A stretch of DNA of 64,000 bases from positions 71,923 through 135,922 of the forward strand of contig MNCI01022636.1 of NCBI GenBank assembly GCA_015680685.1. The letters run 5' to 3'. This document shows, in pieces, positions 33,381-45,564 of the stretch. The position numbers and the translations under genes are program-made. Within the stretch, counting starts at the first letter, position 1. The number at the start of each line of letters is the position of its first letter. The notes below the pieces were generated by a model. It was not told the origin of the DNA. It ran no database searches and was given only the letters and a program-made list of their open reading frames with translations. Source of the stretch: Gnetum montanum (Eukaryota; Streptophyta; Gnetopsida; Gnetales; Gnetaceae).

Positions 33381-36300
33381 TATTAGTGACCATTTGGGAC
33401 ACGACCGCCAACGAGTGTCCTTGAATAGGATTTAGGTGCTTGTTGGTCTTTGGCAACACCAAGGCCCAGATACCTACAAATAGACTTAGTAGTTAATGTG
33501 AGTATGTGTGTATGCTGTTGCGGTCTATGGTTGTGAAAAATGAAATGATTGTGTTGTGTGTAAACTACAAATGACTTACCTTAAAGAGATTCAGCTAACT
33601 TTGCCAAATATAGTGAGTTGTTGAGATTTCCTATTTTGTTCAATTGCCTAGTCTATGCGGTCCTTATAATACCTACTTGTAACAAATAAAATTTTGCAAA
33701 ATCATTTGAGCATATCTCTGTGAATCTACTTCTAATTTTCCCTAGAGAAAGAAATAGTTCCACAAGAAAACTAGAAATAGAGCAAGATTCAATGGAAATA
33801 GAAAGGAAAGAAGCATATTTGTGTTAAGACCTCAAATGTTTAAACAAGGTAAAATGATACAAGTAAACACTTCGCAATAAAGCTATCCCAAATTCAATAA
33901 CTACGAATTTTTCAAACTTCCAAGGCTAAAATAAGTAATTTCTCCAAGACAATCCCACTATGCCTCCAAAAATTACTACGTAAACTATCATGTACGAGAC
34001 TCCATTTTGGTTAGATAATGGATGTCAACAATTGCATTCAACAGAACCTTTAAAAGACTTGAAAAATTCTGATTGAAATACCATGAAGATTCACTTTAAA
34101 GATAAAAGAAGCTATTCTGGTCCTATCAAAATACCAAATATTTTTTGAACCCTCTTGACTATTGAATCGTTCAATAACTTGACTACATGCGGAGGCTCTC
34201 TTACAACAATCTCAATAGCAATTCTTATACATTGCATAATAATCAAATTCACTACTAAAAATCTCTTAAGGCTTTTAAACACAAGGGCTTCTACGGAAAA
34301 AATTTAATAGAAAATTTCAATTACGCAACAAGTATAATAAGAGCAATCTAAAAATCCCAAAATTACTTGCCAAGGATGATATTAAAATAAAACACTAGCT
34401 AAATAATTTAAAAAAAATAAAAATAAAACATAACTCATAGGACTATCGCAAAGAGGCTGAAATCTTTTCTTTAGCTAGTCATCTTACAAGCAATCTTTCA
34501 CGATTTATTCTTTACATATGCTCTTCCAAGAGCCAAAGTGTGTCTCCAAGTGAGAGCTAGTAGTGTTTCCCCCAAGTGTCTTCTCAAGTGTGATATATCT
34601 TTTCTTCTTACCCTTGAAGCCTTTTTATAGGGTTTGAAAGGTAGTTACACATTCAAAAATGTCTTTGCTAACTTTTCTCCCAAGTAAGAAAGTTATAACT
34701 TGCCCAAAAAGTTAGGAGATCTTACTTTCCCAACAAGTTAGGAGATTACTTGCCCAAAAAGTTAGCCAGTTGTAACTTGTACATAAGGTTAGGAGAAAAT
34801 CATGTTAACATTGGCATGTGTATATATTATAAATATTTCTTTTATAATCCTATAATATTGCTTTTATAAGCCTATCTCATAATTTCCAAGATCCCCAATT
34901 TATTTTTAATTTTTATTTAAGATTTTAATTACTAAATGTCATTAAACCCTAGTAATTCTCATGAAAGTAATTTAGCATTAGCTATAATTGTCATGGATAC
35001 TAACTAAAATTTCTTCTCTCTTTTTTATACAATATTGTCAAATTATCTTTAACACTATGTATATCTTAATTGATTAATCTAATTTCTCTATGTTATAGTT
35101 TTGGATCTTTAAACAGTCGATAACAACACTTGTCATTGTGAAACCCAAGGTATCATTGATGCGGAGCTTATGATAGTTCTGTCCTCTGTTTCTCTATCCC
35201 TTCTTCCTTGAATTTCTTGCATTATTTTAAATAGCAAAACAAGTGGTTGCAGCTACATTCGACATCTGGAACAAGGTTGTCTCCTTTTTTTTCTAATAGC
35301 ACCATCGAAATAGCAGGCATCAGTAGTGGCATCGGATCTTGCTTGTTTTACTCGAAGGAGATAACGTGTTGATGTTGCCTTCATCTTCGTGAACAAATAT
35401 TCATCACAATTCCAGCACCCACTAGAAAGGTAACTATAACAGTGTAGGTCCTCCTGGTTAACCGTATGACTAGCAATGGCACCACTAGATGTAGGCACGT
35501 TGTTTTTCTCACGTAGCCAAAATCTAAAAATTTTGTAAATGGAATTCTCCCAAACTCTTTTTCCCAAGCATCAGTCTTTAACCATTGCCATTGCCATCGA
35601 GATGCTGCTATGTGCAGGCAATGCCCATTTGTGTTTCTTTGGTGTTTGCTGCAGATTGGCTTCACTTTTGGTCACTGGTTTTGCCTACATTGTCTCTATT
35701 CTATGCTTAAAAATTCATCTATCCTTTCATAACCACGTTGCTAATGGCTTCCTTATCCTCTTCCCACGTGTTGTGGAGCAAGGCCCTAGCCCTGGATCAT
35801 GCATGCATGCTCAGCACCGTAGAAACGCTCGATCAAAACACAAACGTAGCTATCGCTGCTATAGGAGATCCTTCTTCTGATGCATAGGAAGATAAGTAAC
35901 ACCTATGATGATGAAGGATTTCATTAGGATCAAACCCTAGGTGTTTTCTTGCGCATCTGGTTCCTCTAAACCTCTAGACACAGTGCACTACAGGTCTCTT
36001 AGGGATCCTTAAACCACACTCTGTTTCTATCACAATTTCAGGCTTCTCTCACTTTTTTTTGCAACAGACATAACCCTAAATATCGAATAATTCAAGCACA
36101 AGAATAAAATATTTCCAAGATTCAACATTCTATTGAACACAAATAGCTACTTGATCATCTTTCGAAACTCCTACGGCCCAACCCTTTGATCAGAAGCGTC
36201 GACGTTTCAGCCAGCAGTTTGATCGACTCACTACGATTGATATGAACGGAAAAAACTGCGTGTTTGCTTTCCTCATGATTGATATTTTCCAACATCTCCA

Positions 36301-36720
36301 AACCTTTAAACATTATATATTACTTTAAAATATACTCCGCACAGTCTTGCCATGTCTCGGTCCGTTGAATGCCCATTGTAAAGTTTTAATCTCCACTGTT
36401 GGCCTTTGGATCGATGTTTTGTGCATATTTTGTCTGCACCTTAACCTCGAATTGTGCCTTGTTTTGTAATATAGTTCTTTGTACATGCCATTTTCTTTGA
36501 CCACGTTTCCTCAGGAATAATTTAGCATTTTAATTTTGTATTCTGAGAAGGTCTGAACATCAGTTCTTTTACTATGAGTAACTTCTCCAAACCATCCATC
36601 AACCCATAACCTTAAAGCCACATGTTTTTTTTTTTAAATTTTAACCATACATTATTTTACAAGTTGTCTTTTCCAAGTATCTACTCTTGTTGTCCCATGA
36701 AATGGACAAATGTTCCAACA
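33381..36720 (-). repeat. 5' LTR of element E
   Basis: 3,340 bp, the partner of 23,282-26,595. TATA box at 34,621-34,630 on the minus strand. The protein-like segments of the other LTR correspond to 35,253-35,567 and 35,770-36,180 here, with additional stops. It ends in CCAACA at 36,720, immediately followed by GAGAC and resumed integrase sequence of B. Confidence 0.9.
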
Positions 36721-36725
36721 GAGAC

Positions 36726-36899
36726 CTAGTCCTTAAGGCTGTCCGTGAACACCGAAATAAATTCTCAGCTAATTGGGAAGGGCCTTACTTAGTTACCAAG
36801 GCATACAATAACGGAGCATTCAAACCTGCTGACATAGACAGGAATGAATTCTCTAATCCCAAAAACCACCTATACCTAAAAATATACTATGTTTGATGA
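36726..36899 (+). pseudogene. Element B integrase, C-terminal part
   Basis: Resumes directly after element E with L-V-L-K-A-V, then NKFSANWEGPYLVTKAYNNG and FSNPKNHLYLKIYYV and a stop. K-W/N-W-E-G-P-Y is the standard C-terminal motif of gypsy integrase, and this is the end of the polyprotein. Open over its whole length. Confidence 0.88.
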
Positions 36900-36904
36900 A
36901 CTTG

Positions 36905-37250
36905 AGGTATGTAATGGTCTTGGCATCACGACCTAAAATTGATACCATAGAACGATCCTAGGTCTATGACTTGAAACTGGTACCATAGAGTGTCCAGGCA
37001 TCATGACAGTAAACTAACACCACAGAGCTTCATCTAGTATGACACTAAACATCAACATTTTTCCACCATGATGAAAAACTAGCATGTAGAGTCCACTAAG
37101 ACTATAAAATGGTTTTCCTCTTCACAGTCCACTACGACTATAAACTAGCACTGCATTGTCCGCTATGATGCTAAATTGATGCCAGCCAAAGGGTTATGAC
37201 ATGAAACAAACCCGCAATAGTCTGATAAGACTATAAACTAGTGACATCAT
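36905..37250 (+). repeat. Short tandem array after element B integrase
   Basis: Seven to nine degenerate copies, about 35-45 bp apart, of a unit such as CATGACAGTAAACTAACACC, ACGACTATAAACTAGCACTG, AAGACTATAAACTAGTGAC. Same family and position as the array in element A at 2,175-2,395. Confidence 0.7.
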
Positions 37251-38444
37251 TAACAACCAAGTGATACTTGAAAAGATATGTTGCTACAATTGGTTGTGCG
37301 TGCTCCACAAAGATTTGTTGCATGATTTGTCTCATAAACCCTGATGAAGTTGATGCTGTTCATGATTATATCTGCTTTGAAATTGCACATGGTAGCTCCA
37401 TCTCCTTGCGTGTATTCAATTTTAAAATACTTAGTTAATTTAATCATTTTTGGTTTTCTTGTCTTCTTGGAGTTCTATTTGTAGGATGCCATGCCTAAGG
37501 CATTCGCACACAAATGCACTTCATCACAATGACAAGGTATCACATTCTTCCTGAAGCACATAAATAGGTTAATCAATCTGTTCATATGTACATTCCCAAC
37601 TCCTGATACATACCCTATTCCCCATCATGTTCCCCTTATCCTATTCAATTACACCCCCTCGATACATTCTAGTCATCCCCAAAGCTCTTGATACACTATT
37701 GCACATTGTGTTTCTCTAAGCAATTACAACACAAAACACAGTACATGGTACATGATACAAATGCAAGTGCATGAGCATGAGTACAGCACTAAAAGCAAGC
37801 TCTTTCAAAAAGAAACAAAAGAACAAGAAACAAAAACAAAAAAGAAAGAAAACAAACAAAAGAAAAGAAAAAAACAACAAAAAAAAAAGAAAAAGAACAA
37901 AAATATTAAAGAGAAAAATGCAAAAAAAAGGTCTTCATGACCCCGTTGACATCATAGACCAAAGATCATTGGCTCTTCTCATACAAGCCCCAGGCGGAAA
38001 GGAAATTGTTTTGGAAAAATGGTTACACTCATGTCTTAAATGATCATGTTGCACATCATCATGTGGCTTTGGCTGTTTACAATGGGCTCTCATAAACACT
38101 CTACAAGAGTCCCATTTCTCCAAAGAACGTACCTCCTATGTCTTGGTTTCAAGTCTGCTAAACACTGGCTACTGACAAGGAATAAAAATATGGCTTGTTC
38201 ACATAAGAGCATTCCTCTCCCACAATTCCAATAGTAATTATAACCATTGATCAACTCCTGATTCCTCCTAGTTAAAACCAATCCCCTTGTATCTTGAACT
38301 ACATTTCCCCAATCCCATGTACTTTTGAACATGGTGCGATGATGTCCAGTCAGGGGCCGACGGACAATGCTTGGTACTTAGTTGGCCATGGTGTTTTGTA
38401 GTTCTTTGTCGATGCCTCTTAGGTGGATTCCTCTAGATGTCAAC
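37251..38444 (+). other. Element B 3' untranslated region with A-rich tract
   Basis: No supported gene. 37,785-37,935 is almost pure A/G/C with long A runs, and the lysine-rich ORFs over it are by-products. Otherwise no structure seen. Confidence 0.55.
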
Positions 38445-38457
38445 AAAGAGGGGCCAA
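38445..38457 (+). promoter_or_regulatory. Polypurine tract of element B
   Basis: AAAGAGGGGCCAA immediately before the LTR start TGAAACACC. Nearly the same as in element A. Confidence 0.75.
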
Positions 38458-40233
38458 TGAAACACCACAAATTTCAGCCTTACACTTTGAAACGAGAACA
38501 AATTAAAGCCTTTTAAGCTTTTGGAAGGAAAAAATTTGACTAAGGCATGAAACTCACGTAGAGCTTGCCCTAGGAACTCATGCTAAGCTTGGCATGGGAA
38601 CTCACACCAAGCTTTTCCTTAGCGTGAGCAACTCCAATGACTTCAAGATCAAGTCAAAGATGGTCTAATCTGAGGGTACAAGTCATTTTCATAGGGCCAC
38701 TATTTTCCACTTCAATTTTCAACATTTAGGAGTTTGGATTTTGGGCCAGATTGCACAAATTTTCTTAGTCACGTGAAGGTCATGCTCAGGTAACATTCAG
38801 CTCACATTGGCAGCGTGAGTCCAGCATGAGTACCGATCACGTCCAATGTGAACACTCTCCAAAAGCCTTAAAATAGAGTCAAAAAGGTCTGGCTTCGAAG
38901 GTGCAAATCATCCTCAAGATCTGATGATTACTTTAAGTCCCAACCTCTAGAATTCTAGACTTTAGGTCCAAAATCATAAATATTTTGTCACTCACACTCG
39001 GGTCACGCTCAACTCATGCTGGCAACATGAGTCCATCATGAGCTATCAACATTGGCTCAAATAAAGGCATACCCAAGCTTAGTTTTTGACATGCAGTTCA
39101 CTCTTATGGTTAACCATAGTCAAGAAATTTTTGTACTCAAAGAATAGGCTTCAATGATCAAAAATTGGTGTGAAATGTATCATTTTTATCTTGCTCATGC
39201 CCAGGTCATCCCTAGCTCACACTGGTAACGTGAGTCCAGCATGAATACTGATCATGCCTAATCAAAAGCATACCAAACACACGCTGAGGACATGCCAAGA
39301 TAAAATAAACTCACACTAGAAGATTTTGTGAAATAGAAATTCCTCAAATAGCTACAAAACCACTCACATCAGCACCCTGTAATAGTCAATCCATGGATCA
39401 AGAAGTTCCAACCGAGTCGTAGTGAATTTCTCTTGTTGTACACTATCATTTTTATTGTAAATTTTTACCATTTGTGAGCTTTTCAAGCTCTTACACTTTA
39501 AATTGTATCTACTTCTATGGGTGTAAGCTAACTTACATAAGCCAATACATGACATAAGATACAGTGCATCCGATCAAGTATGTAGCCTGCCTATGCAGGT
39601 CCAATTCACAGGTAGTTGTCCATCAAACACCTGTCACATGATCCATTTTCCACTCATTTCTTAGCCGTTGATTCCATCCATGAATTAAGCACCCAAGCCT
39701 AGCCAAACCTTATAAATTCCTTGTCCATTCACTTAAAGGGGATTGGAAATTTTGGAAGTTGATGACTTTGGGAGCATCAGCTAGCAACTTTGGACACTCG
39801 GGCGCATGTGACTGCTAGCATCCAAGCACCTATAAACACATCACTCTGGGGCTTAGCACTTGACTTGTCATCCACAAATGTGACTACACTTTAACTAGTG
39901 CACATTCTTGTTAAGCAATATAATACAGTTCATTATTGCCTTCCATTACATTGTTTGCTCTATTTTATCTATTTTATGCTTTTGTATACACTGTCATAGT
40001 TACGCTTTGTTTACATTTCATACGTCACCAGTTACGATAACCCTAGCGGAAGCCATAGCTTATGCTCGGGGAAGTCCTTGGTTGATTTGCGTGTAGACCA
40101 TCCAAGGCACTCTACTGTCATTTTCTTTTCTAGCTTGCCCTCACATGGCGGTAGGGTTGACTGTGTCTCTTTGGTAGTCTTTCGATGTTTGTTTTTCCCT
40201 CCCAACCTCACATCGATGATTTCAATCATCACA
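38458..40233 (+). repeat. 3' LTR of element B
   Basis: 1,776 bp, the partner of 6,818-8,627. Shares the start TGAAACACCACAAATTT, the AAGCTTGCCC repeats and the TATA box (39,710-39,718). It ends CACA and is followed by the GGAAG duplication at 40,234-40,238. Confidence 0.88.
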
Positions 40234-40238
40234 GGAAG

Positions 40239-43200
40239 CAAATTGACCATGTTTCTAGGTTCATAGGGCTATAAATGATGATTTCTAAAGTTCTTAACTA
40301 ATTTTGACTAAATTTAAGGGTTTTAATGACCATGCAACATTATCCCCCTACCCTTTATCAATGCTTAGGATGTTATTCTAGCATGAAGGATGGGAGTTGA
40401 TGAGATTCAAGGGATAAAACAAGGTCTACCAAGCATAAACGTGAGGCTATAAGGTCTTAGGCTTTGCTAGTATAGGTTTTTAGCCTTCTATAGTGTCAAT
40501 TTTCTATCAGAGGGAACAAGGAAACTCCTCCATGTTGGCTCCATGCTGGTCAGCATGGAAGAGGGGGTTCCTAACATGGATAGAGCAGAAGTTTTATATC
40601 TAGGCTAATTTTGGCAACAATCAGCCATGCATGTTAGCTCTCATGGTTTCTAGTGTCAAGGACTAGGGTTTAGGATCAAATTTAGTTATTTTGGAGGGTT
40701 TCTAAGTGATTTTGTGAGCTATCCCCTTGGTTCCACATTGGCCAACATGGAGGAAGCATGGAGAATCTAGAGGAATCATATTTTAGCTATTTTTGATTAA
40801 TTTTTGGGATGCATGAATCTATCTAGGGTTTCTGATGTTGATGGCTAAATCCTAAGGTCAAAATTTAGTAATTTTGATGGTTTTTAGATGGTTTTTGAGC
40901 TTACCTTCCTTGTTCCACATTTTTCAACATTGAGGATATTAGGAGGATATATTTTTGTAGTTTTTGGTTGATTTCATGTAGTCTCATGGATTCTAGAAGT
41001 GTTGGTAGGGTTATAAGATAGGAATAACATAATTTAGAGTTGTTTTGGAGTGTTTGTGATTCCCCAGGAGCCTTCCTAGCTACATCCACATTGGCCAACA
41101 TGGAGGAAAGGGGTGCTTAGTGTGGAAGGTGGGAAAATCCTAAAATGGAGTGATTTTTATTAGTTTTTAGCTACCATAGCCTCCAAGATGGTTGGATTCT
41201 CAACAAGAGTTAATTTTAGGGTCAATCTTAGAAGTCTTTAGTATCCCTCCCTCTATTCACATTGGCTCAACGTTGGCCATCATGGAAGAGGGTCTTCCCC
41301 AGCATGGATGAACTTGGGTTCAAGTTTTGAACCACTTCTAACAAGATTTGATAATGCTTTGAAGCTACCAAGGTTGCAAGGGATTGAGGATTAATATTTG
41401 GCATCAAAATCCACTAGTTTGAAGGCTCATAAGTGTCCATGTAATCATCCCTCCTTTTCTCCACATTGGACAAGGTGATCTAAGTGTGAATCAAATGGGG
41501 TGATGGCTTTTAGCCATTTTGGACCAATTTCAAGGCATCTAAAGGCTTTGGCAGGCATTGGTAGGGTCTATAGGTTACAAGGTTAAGATATTTGGCTATG
41601 TTTGCTTGTAAAGTAGGTTTTATCGCATACCCCTAGGCTTCTGCACTAGCTTCATGCTGGGTAGCATGGAGGAGGGGTTCATTAGTGTGGAGAAGGTCTC
41701 TAGAGTGAGAATCAACTTAAGTTCTAGTAGCTATTAACTACTGGGGATCATGGAGGGGTACTAGAGTTATCAAAGTAGAAACTATGATAATTTGAGGCCT
41801 GAAGAAGGATTTCATGTCATACTTCCTGGTCTTCCACACTACCTTCACATTGGGTAGCATGATGGAAGGGTTCAACCAATGTGAAGATGGGTAGGGAAAA
41901 TTAAGCTACTAGAGGCTGTTAAGATGTTTGTAAGTTCATTAGGTGGTCAATCCTGGCTATTCAAAGTCTCTCCCCACCCATCCATGTTGGCTCCACAGTA
42001 CCCAGCATGGAGTGAGATCCCCTTAGCATGAATTAACCAAATTTAAATGTTTTAAGCACTTTCTACTAGGTTTGATGAGGTTTTGGGGTTGCTAGAGGTG
42101 ATTGAAATGGTTCTAGGTCATGTGGGCCCACCTCAGGAGTAAGATTTAGGCGTGATAATAGTGGGAGATATGTATGAGTGTTACCCCCTTTTATCCACAC
42201 TAAGCTCCATGTTTGGTAATGTTTCCTTAGTGTGAAACCCCAAGATATCATCTTTTGTTAAGATCTGATCCCCTTTCAAAGTTTGGGGCTTGGAAATGTA
42301 GGTCACTGTTGCTAAAAATAGCAAGAAGGCTAGTATGGAAGTATTGTGAGGAAATGAAGGCTAGCATTCATGCTAGCTCCATGCTACCCAACGTGGATAC
42401 AGGGGTGGATGGGTTGTGACAAGGTTATGGGTGTTCTAAATGGTTAAAATCGCAACATTGATGGTATTTCCTAGCTTGAAACAGCATTGCATGAGGTGTA
42501 TGAGAGAGCCTAGTACCAAAACATCAAACTTTGAACTTGGTATTTTATTTTCGACCATTCTCAACCTAGATAAGACTTCCCCGCTTGCCCTTGCACTTTA
42601 GTGCACATTGAGTTCCGATGCACAAAATTAGCAATAGGGGTATAGGAGTGGGAATTTACGTTTAAATTTATTTTTTATGGTAAAATTTATTATAAATGGT
42701 CATCATAACTCTCATTTTGACATACTACACATTGGAAGAGAGCTCTAATAGATATTGTTTCCAACAACACTAGCCATTCTTTAGTGTGGAAGCACCAGAC
42801 CTTCTTCCTAGAAAGCATAGATACCTAAATCTTTTTAATTTCTAATATTTTTCAATGTTGTTGGAGCAAGGAGGAAGCAATGTGGAGGAAACATAATAAA
42901 TCAAAAAATTTAGTAGGTAGATAAGGCTACAAAGAACATCTACAAGTTTCCTAGGCCAATTTCCATCCAATCTTTCATCCATGGTCACCCCAAGGTACAA
43001 CATTCCTAGCCATTTTTTCCATTTTCCTAGCCATGTTTGAGCATTTCTAGGTACGGTAGAGGCTATTTTTTTCAGATCTATGCAAAGGAAATGGTTAAAA
43101 TAAAATTATAACTAAATCCTACATCATATTTAATGGTTTTTACATAGATATAGGGTTATTTCATCATTCTAGTCTTGGTAGATTCAATTTTAAAATTAGG

Positions 43201-43390
43201 CTTCTTGTTTCATTATGCTTTTTCTATCAATTTGGAGGTGGAGCCATTTTTTTTAAATCTAGGCTAAGATATGCATCAAAAGTAAATTTTTACAAAATAA
43301 AAAACCATTTTTTTGATGGTTTTTTATGTGGGTTTAAGGTCTTTTAGATTTTTTGACTCTAATTCATGGCTAAATTAAATTAGGTTTTAG
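40239..43390 (-). repeat. Element A leader with about 180-bp-period array
   Basis: No gene. Between 40,530 and 42,410 the motif CCACATTGGCCAACATGGAGG or a close variant recurs near 40,537, 40,730, 40,912, 41,087, 41,258, 41,461, 41,645, 41,837, 41,982, 42,200 and 42,375, a step of about 145-220 bp. The motif is itself an imperfect palindrome. It continues the array at 6,380-6,812 across element B. From 42,420 to 43,390 I see nothing except AT-rich sequence. Confidence 0.6.
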
Positions 43391-44075
43391 CATCTAACAC
43401 ATAGTTAATGCATTTAAGAGGCCACATCTTCCATGAGATGATATCATGAGCACTAATGCTAGTTCATCGAATGAGTTAACAACTACCCATGAGAATCATA
43501 ACATTTCTGAATCCATGACCCAAGCATCCAATACAAAGTTGACTTATTTAAGGGAATCACATCTTCAGTGCATTGACATTATGAGGACTAATCCTAGTTT
43601 AGGAACAATTTTGACAACAACATATAAGAATAATCACATACCTAAATTAATAACATAAGCATCCAACACATAGTTGACTTATCTAATAAATCATATATTT
43701 TTTGAGATGATGTCATGAGCTCTAAACCTAGTTCAAAGATCCCTATTACAACTCCCCAAAAGATTAACAACACTATTGAATTTATAACATAAGCATCTAA
43801 TACATAGTTAACACATATAAGGGACCATATCTTTTATGAGATGATATCATGAGAACTAAACCTTGTTCATGGAATAGGGTGATAACTATCCATGAGAATC
43901 ATAACATTATTGAATCCATGATTAAAGTAGCTAATACAAAGTTGACTAATAAAAGACATCACATCTTCAGTGTGATGACATTATGAGGACTAACCCTAGT
44001 TCAGGGACAATGGTGACAACTATCCATGAGAATAACTACATTTCTAAATCAATGACATAAGCACCTAACATAAAT
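43391..44075 (-). repeat. Five tandem copies of a unit of about 134 bp
   Basis: Copies start near 43,401, 43,538, 43,672, 43,808 and 43,940. Each has a CATAGTTGACTTATTTAAGG-like start, then ATGAGATGATATCATGAG, a CTAACCCTAGTTCA block and ACTATCCATGAGAATCA. It lies beside the primer-binding site of element A, so it is the start of its transcript leader. Confidence 0.8.
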
Positions 44076-44101
44076 ATTTTGATACAAAAATTGGGTAGAG
44101 G

Positions 44102-44118
44102 CCCTCCTTCTAGGGCCA
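44102..44118 (-). promoter_or_regulatory. Primer-binding site of element A
   Basis: TGGCCCTAGAAGGAGGG on the minus strand, seven bases inside the LTR. It matches the sites of elements B and E. Confidence 0.75.
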
Positions 44119-44124
44119 AAAAAC

Positions 44125-45564
44125 TATAGAAACTAAGAAATTCAATCACTAGAAACTAAAACTCTTAGCACAATAGCCTTAACCTTGAATCCCCAAGGCC
44201 TTTGAAAAATGAGGTTTGAGGTACCCTAGATAGTTTGGCAAATCACCTAGGGACTTACAAGATGCAAAAGGAGCGTAGAAAAATAAAAATGTAGATCTAA
44301 ATAATCAAGAACAAATACAAATTGCACATAAACTAAATTCTTAAAACTTTATTGAAAAATAAAGAATGATTTTAAGAGATGTGTACAAGAAGCACCCATA
44401 GGAAAGAAAAGGGGTATCCATAGTCTATTGAAGCCAATGAAATCCACTCCATGATCCAAATGCACTGCCACTCTTGATGTTATCAAAACCTCCTCTACTG
44501 ATACGCTAGATCTACAATGTTGACCATTGCTAGGGAATGAAAAATGTGAAGGATGTGGGCTACTATAATGCTCCATGCTAGGAGTTGAGGATCCCAAGGA
44601 TGTAGTGTGAAAGCCACAAACTCACAAATTCCAAAGGGGTAAAGAGGGTTAGAAGGCCACAAGGATTTCACATTGAGTAGATCTAAGAAGCTGTGTTTCT
44701 GAAAGTGTCCAAGAGCCTTGAGATGCTATAAATGCCAAATGTGTGGAACCTAAAAATGGTGTTGGGGTTTAGATTTTATAGGTTTTTGGCCATGAATGGG
44801 GTTGCAAATTGGCTGCAAATTCGTTGACAAATTACTACAAATTTCTGCGACATATAGGTGAAATGGGTGCTCAAATTGGAGGGTTACTATGTGTGGAAAG
44901 TGTCATATCCCCATAGACATTCCATTTACTATAAATACTAATGGGGGAACACCATCCATGCTAGCTTTGTTCTTTCATACTAGACCTTCAACCTTCCTTG
45001 CTGGAGTGCATGGTCAATGTTCAATTCCATGGAATGTTGAAATCTAATCCATATTGCTTCTATGCTAGGGGGGAAGGTGTATCAACATTGGGAGAGAAGA
45101 TCAATGCTTGAGGAATGAAAAACCAATGTTGGGGGGAAAGATTATACCCCTCCACACTAAGTATTAGTGCTTCCCAACTCCTTCATGCTAGTCGTATGTG
45201 AGATCTACCCTCCCACATCCGTCTATGATGGGGTTGGTGAACTACATCCTCCATGCATGCATTTGTAGCATAAAGAGCACTATACCCTCCATAAAACCCA
45301 TCAAATTGCCACTTTTGGCATCCCAAAAGGCATTTTTGATTCCCCCTAAGTCCAAAAATAGATAGTACATGACTTTTTCCACTTGTGGGATGAGGCTTTG
45401 ACTATTAATGAGGCAATTTTCAGCTACAAAAGTATGAGATACATGAGATTGCTCCTTAAGGATTACAATCTTCACCTTTACAATGAATTTTTACCTCAAG
45501 TTTCATGGAGTGGAGGTTACATGATAAAAAATGGTTACAACATGCAAATTTTGGTGGTGTTTCA
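44125..45564 (-). repeat. 5' LTR of element A
   Basis: About 1,440 bp. The right end TTTCA at 45,564 is shared with the left LTR (1,226); the left end is set by spacing to the primer-binding site. TATA-like TATTTATAG on the minus strand near 44,930. The ORFs are not coding. Confidence 0.75.

Larger units (their letters stand above)
23282..36720 (-). mobile_element. Element E: Ty3/gypsy retrotransposon with 3.3-kb LTRs
   Basis: A minus-strand element inserted in the integrase gene of B. 3' LTR 23,282-26,595, polypurine tract, extra ORF, integrase, RNase H, RT, archaeal-type RNase H, protease, gag, primer-binding site, 5' LTR 33,381-36,720. LTR ends are TATTGG...CCAACA on the plus strand, presumably TGTTGG...CCAACA originally. 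In the stretches I compared by eye the LTRs differ at roughly one base in ten. E has the longest uninterrupted ORF of the window (453 codons) and appears to be the youngest of the nested A/B/E series. Confidence 0.9.
6818..40233 (+). mobile_element. Element B: Ty3/gypsy (Tat-like) retrotransposon, interrupted by element E
   Basis: A plus-strand element bounded by LTRs at 6,818-8,627 and 38,458-40,233 and by GGAAG duplications. Order: LTR, primer-binding site, 28-bp minisatellite, gag, protease, short array, antisense ORF module, short array, RT, RNase H, second RNase H, integrase (split by element E), short array, A-rich tract, polypurine tract, LTR. Without E it is about 20 kb, large for gypsy but within the range known for giant Tat elements. 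All genes have stops and frameshifts. The LTRs differ at many positions, so the insertion is old. Confidence 0.88.
1..45564 (-). mobile_element. Element A: Ty3/gypsy (Tat-like) LTR retrotransposon, interrupted
   Basis: A minus-strand element whose 3' LTR runs off the left edge (1-1,226) and whose 5' LTR is at 44,125-45,564. The two LTRs are recognisably the same sequence over about 1.2 kb and both end in TGGTGTTTCA on the plus strand. Reading from the right, the order is LTR, primer-binding site, repeat-rich leader, [element B], tandem array, RT, RNase H, second RNase H, integrase, tandem array, LTR. I see no gag or protease, so A may be a gag-less derivative or its gag may have decayed. All coding parts carry stops and frameshifts. 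The left target duplication is outside the window; the right flank reads TAATG. Confidence 0.75.

Noticed and set aside
37752-38043. Lysine-rich 'proteins' over the A-rich tract
   Set aside because: Both frames are open only because the DNA is nearly pure A with few T; low complexity, no start context or homologue.
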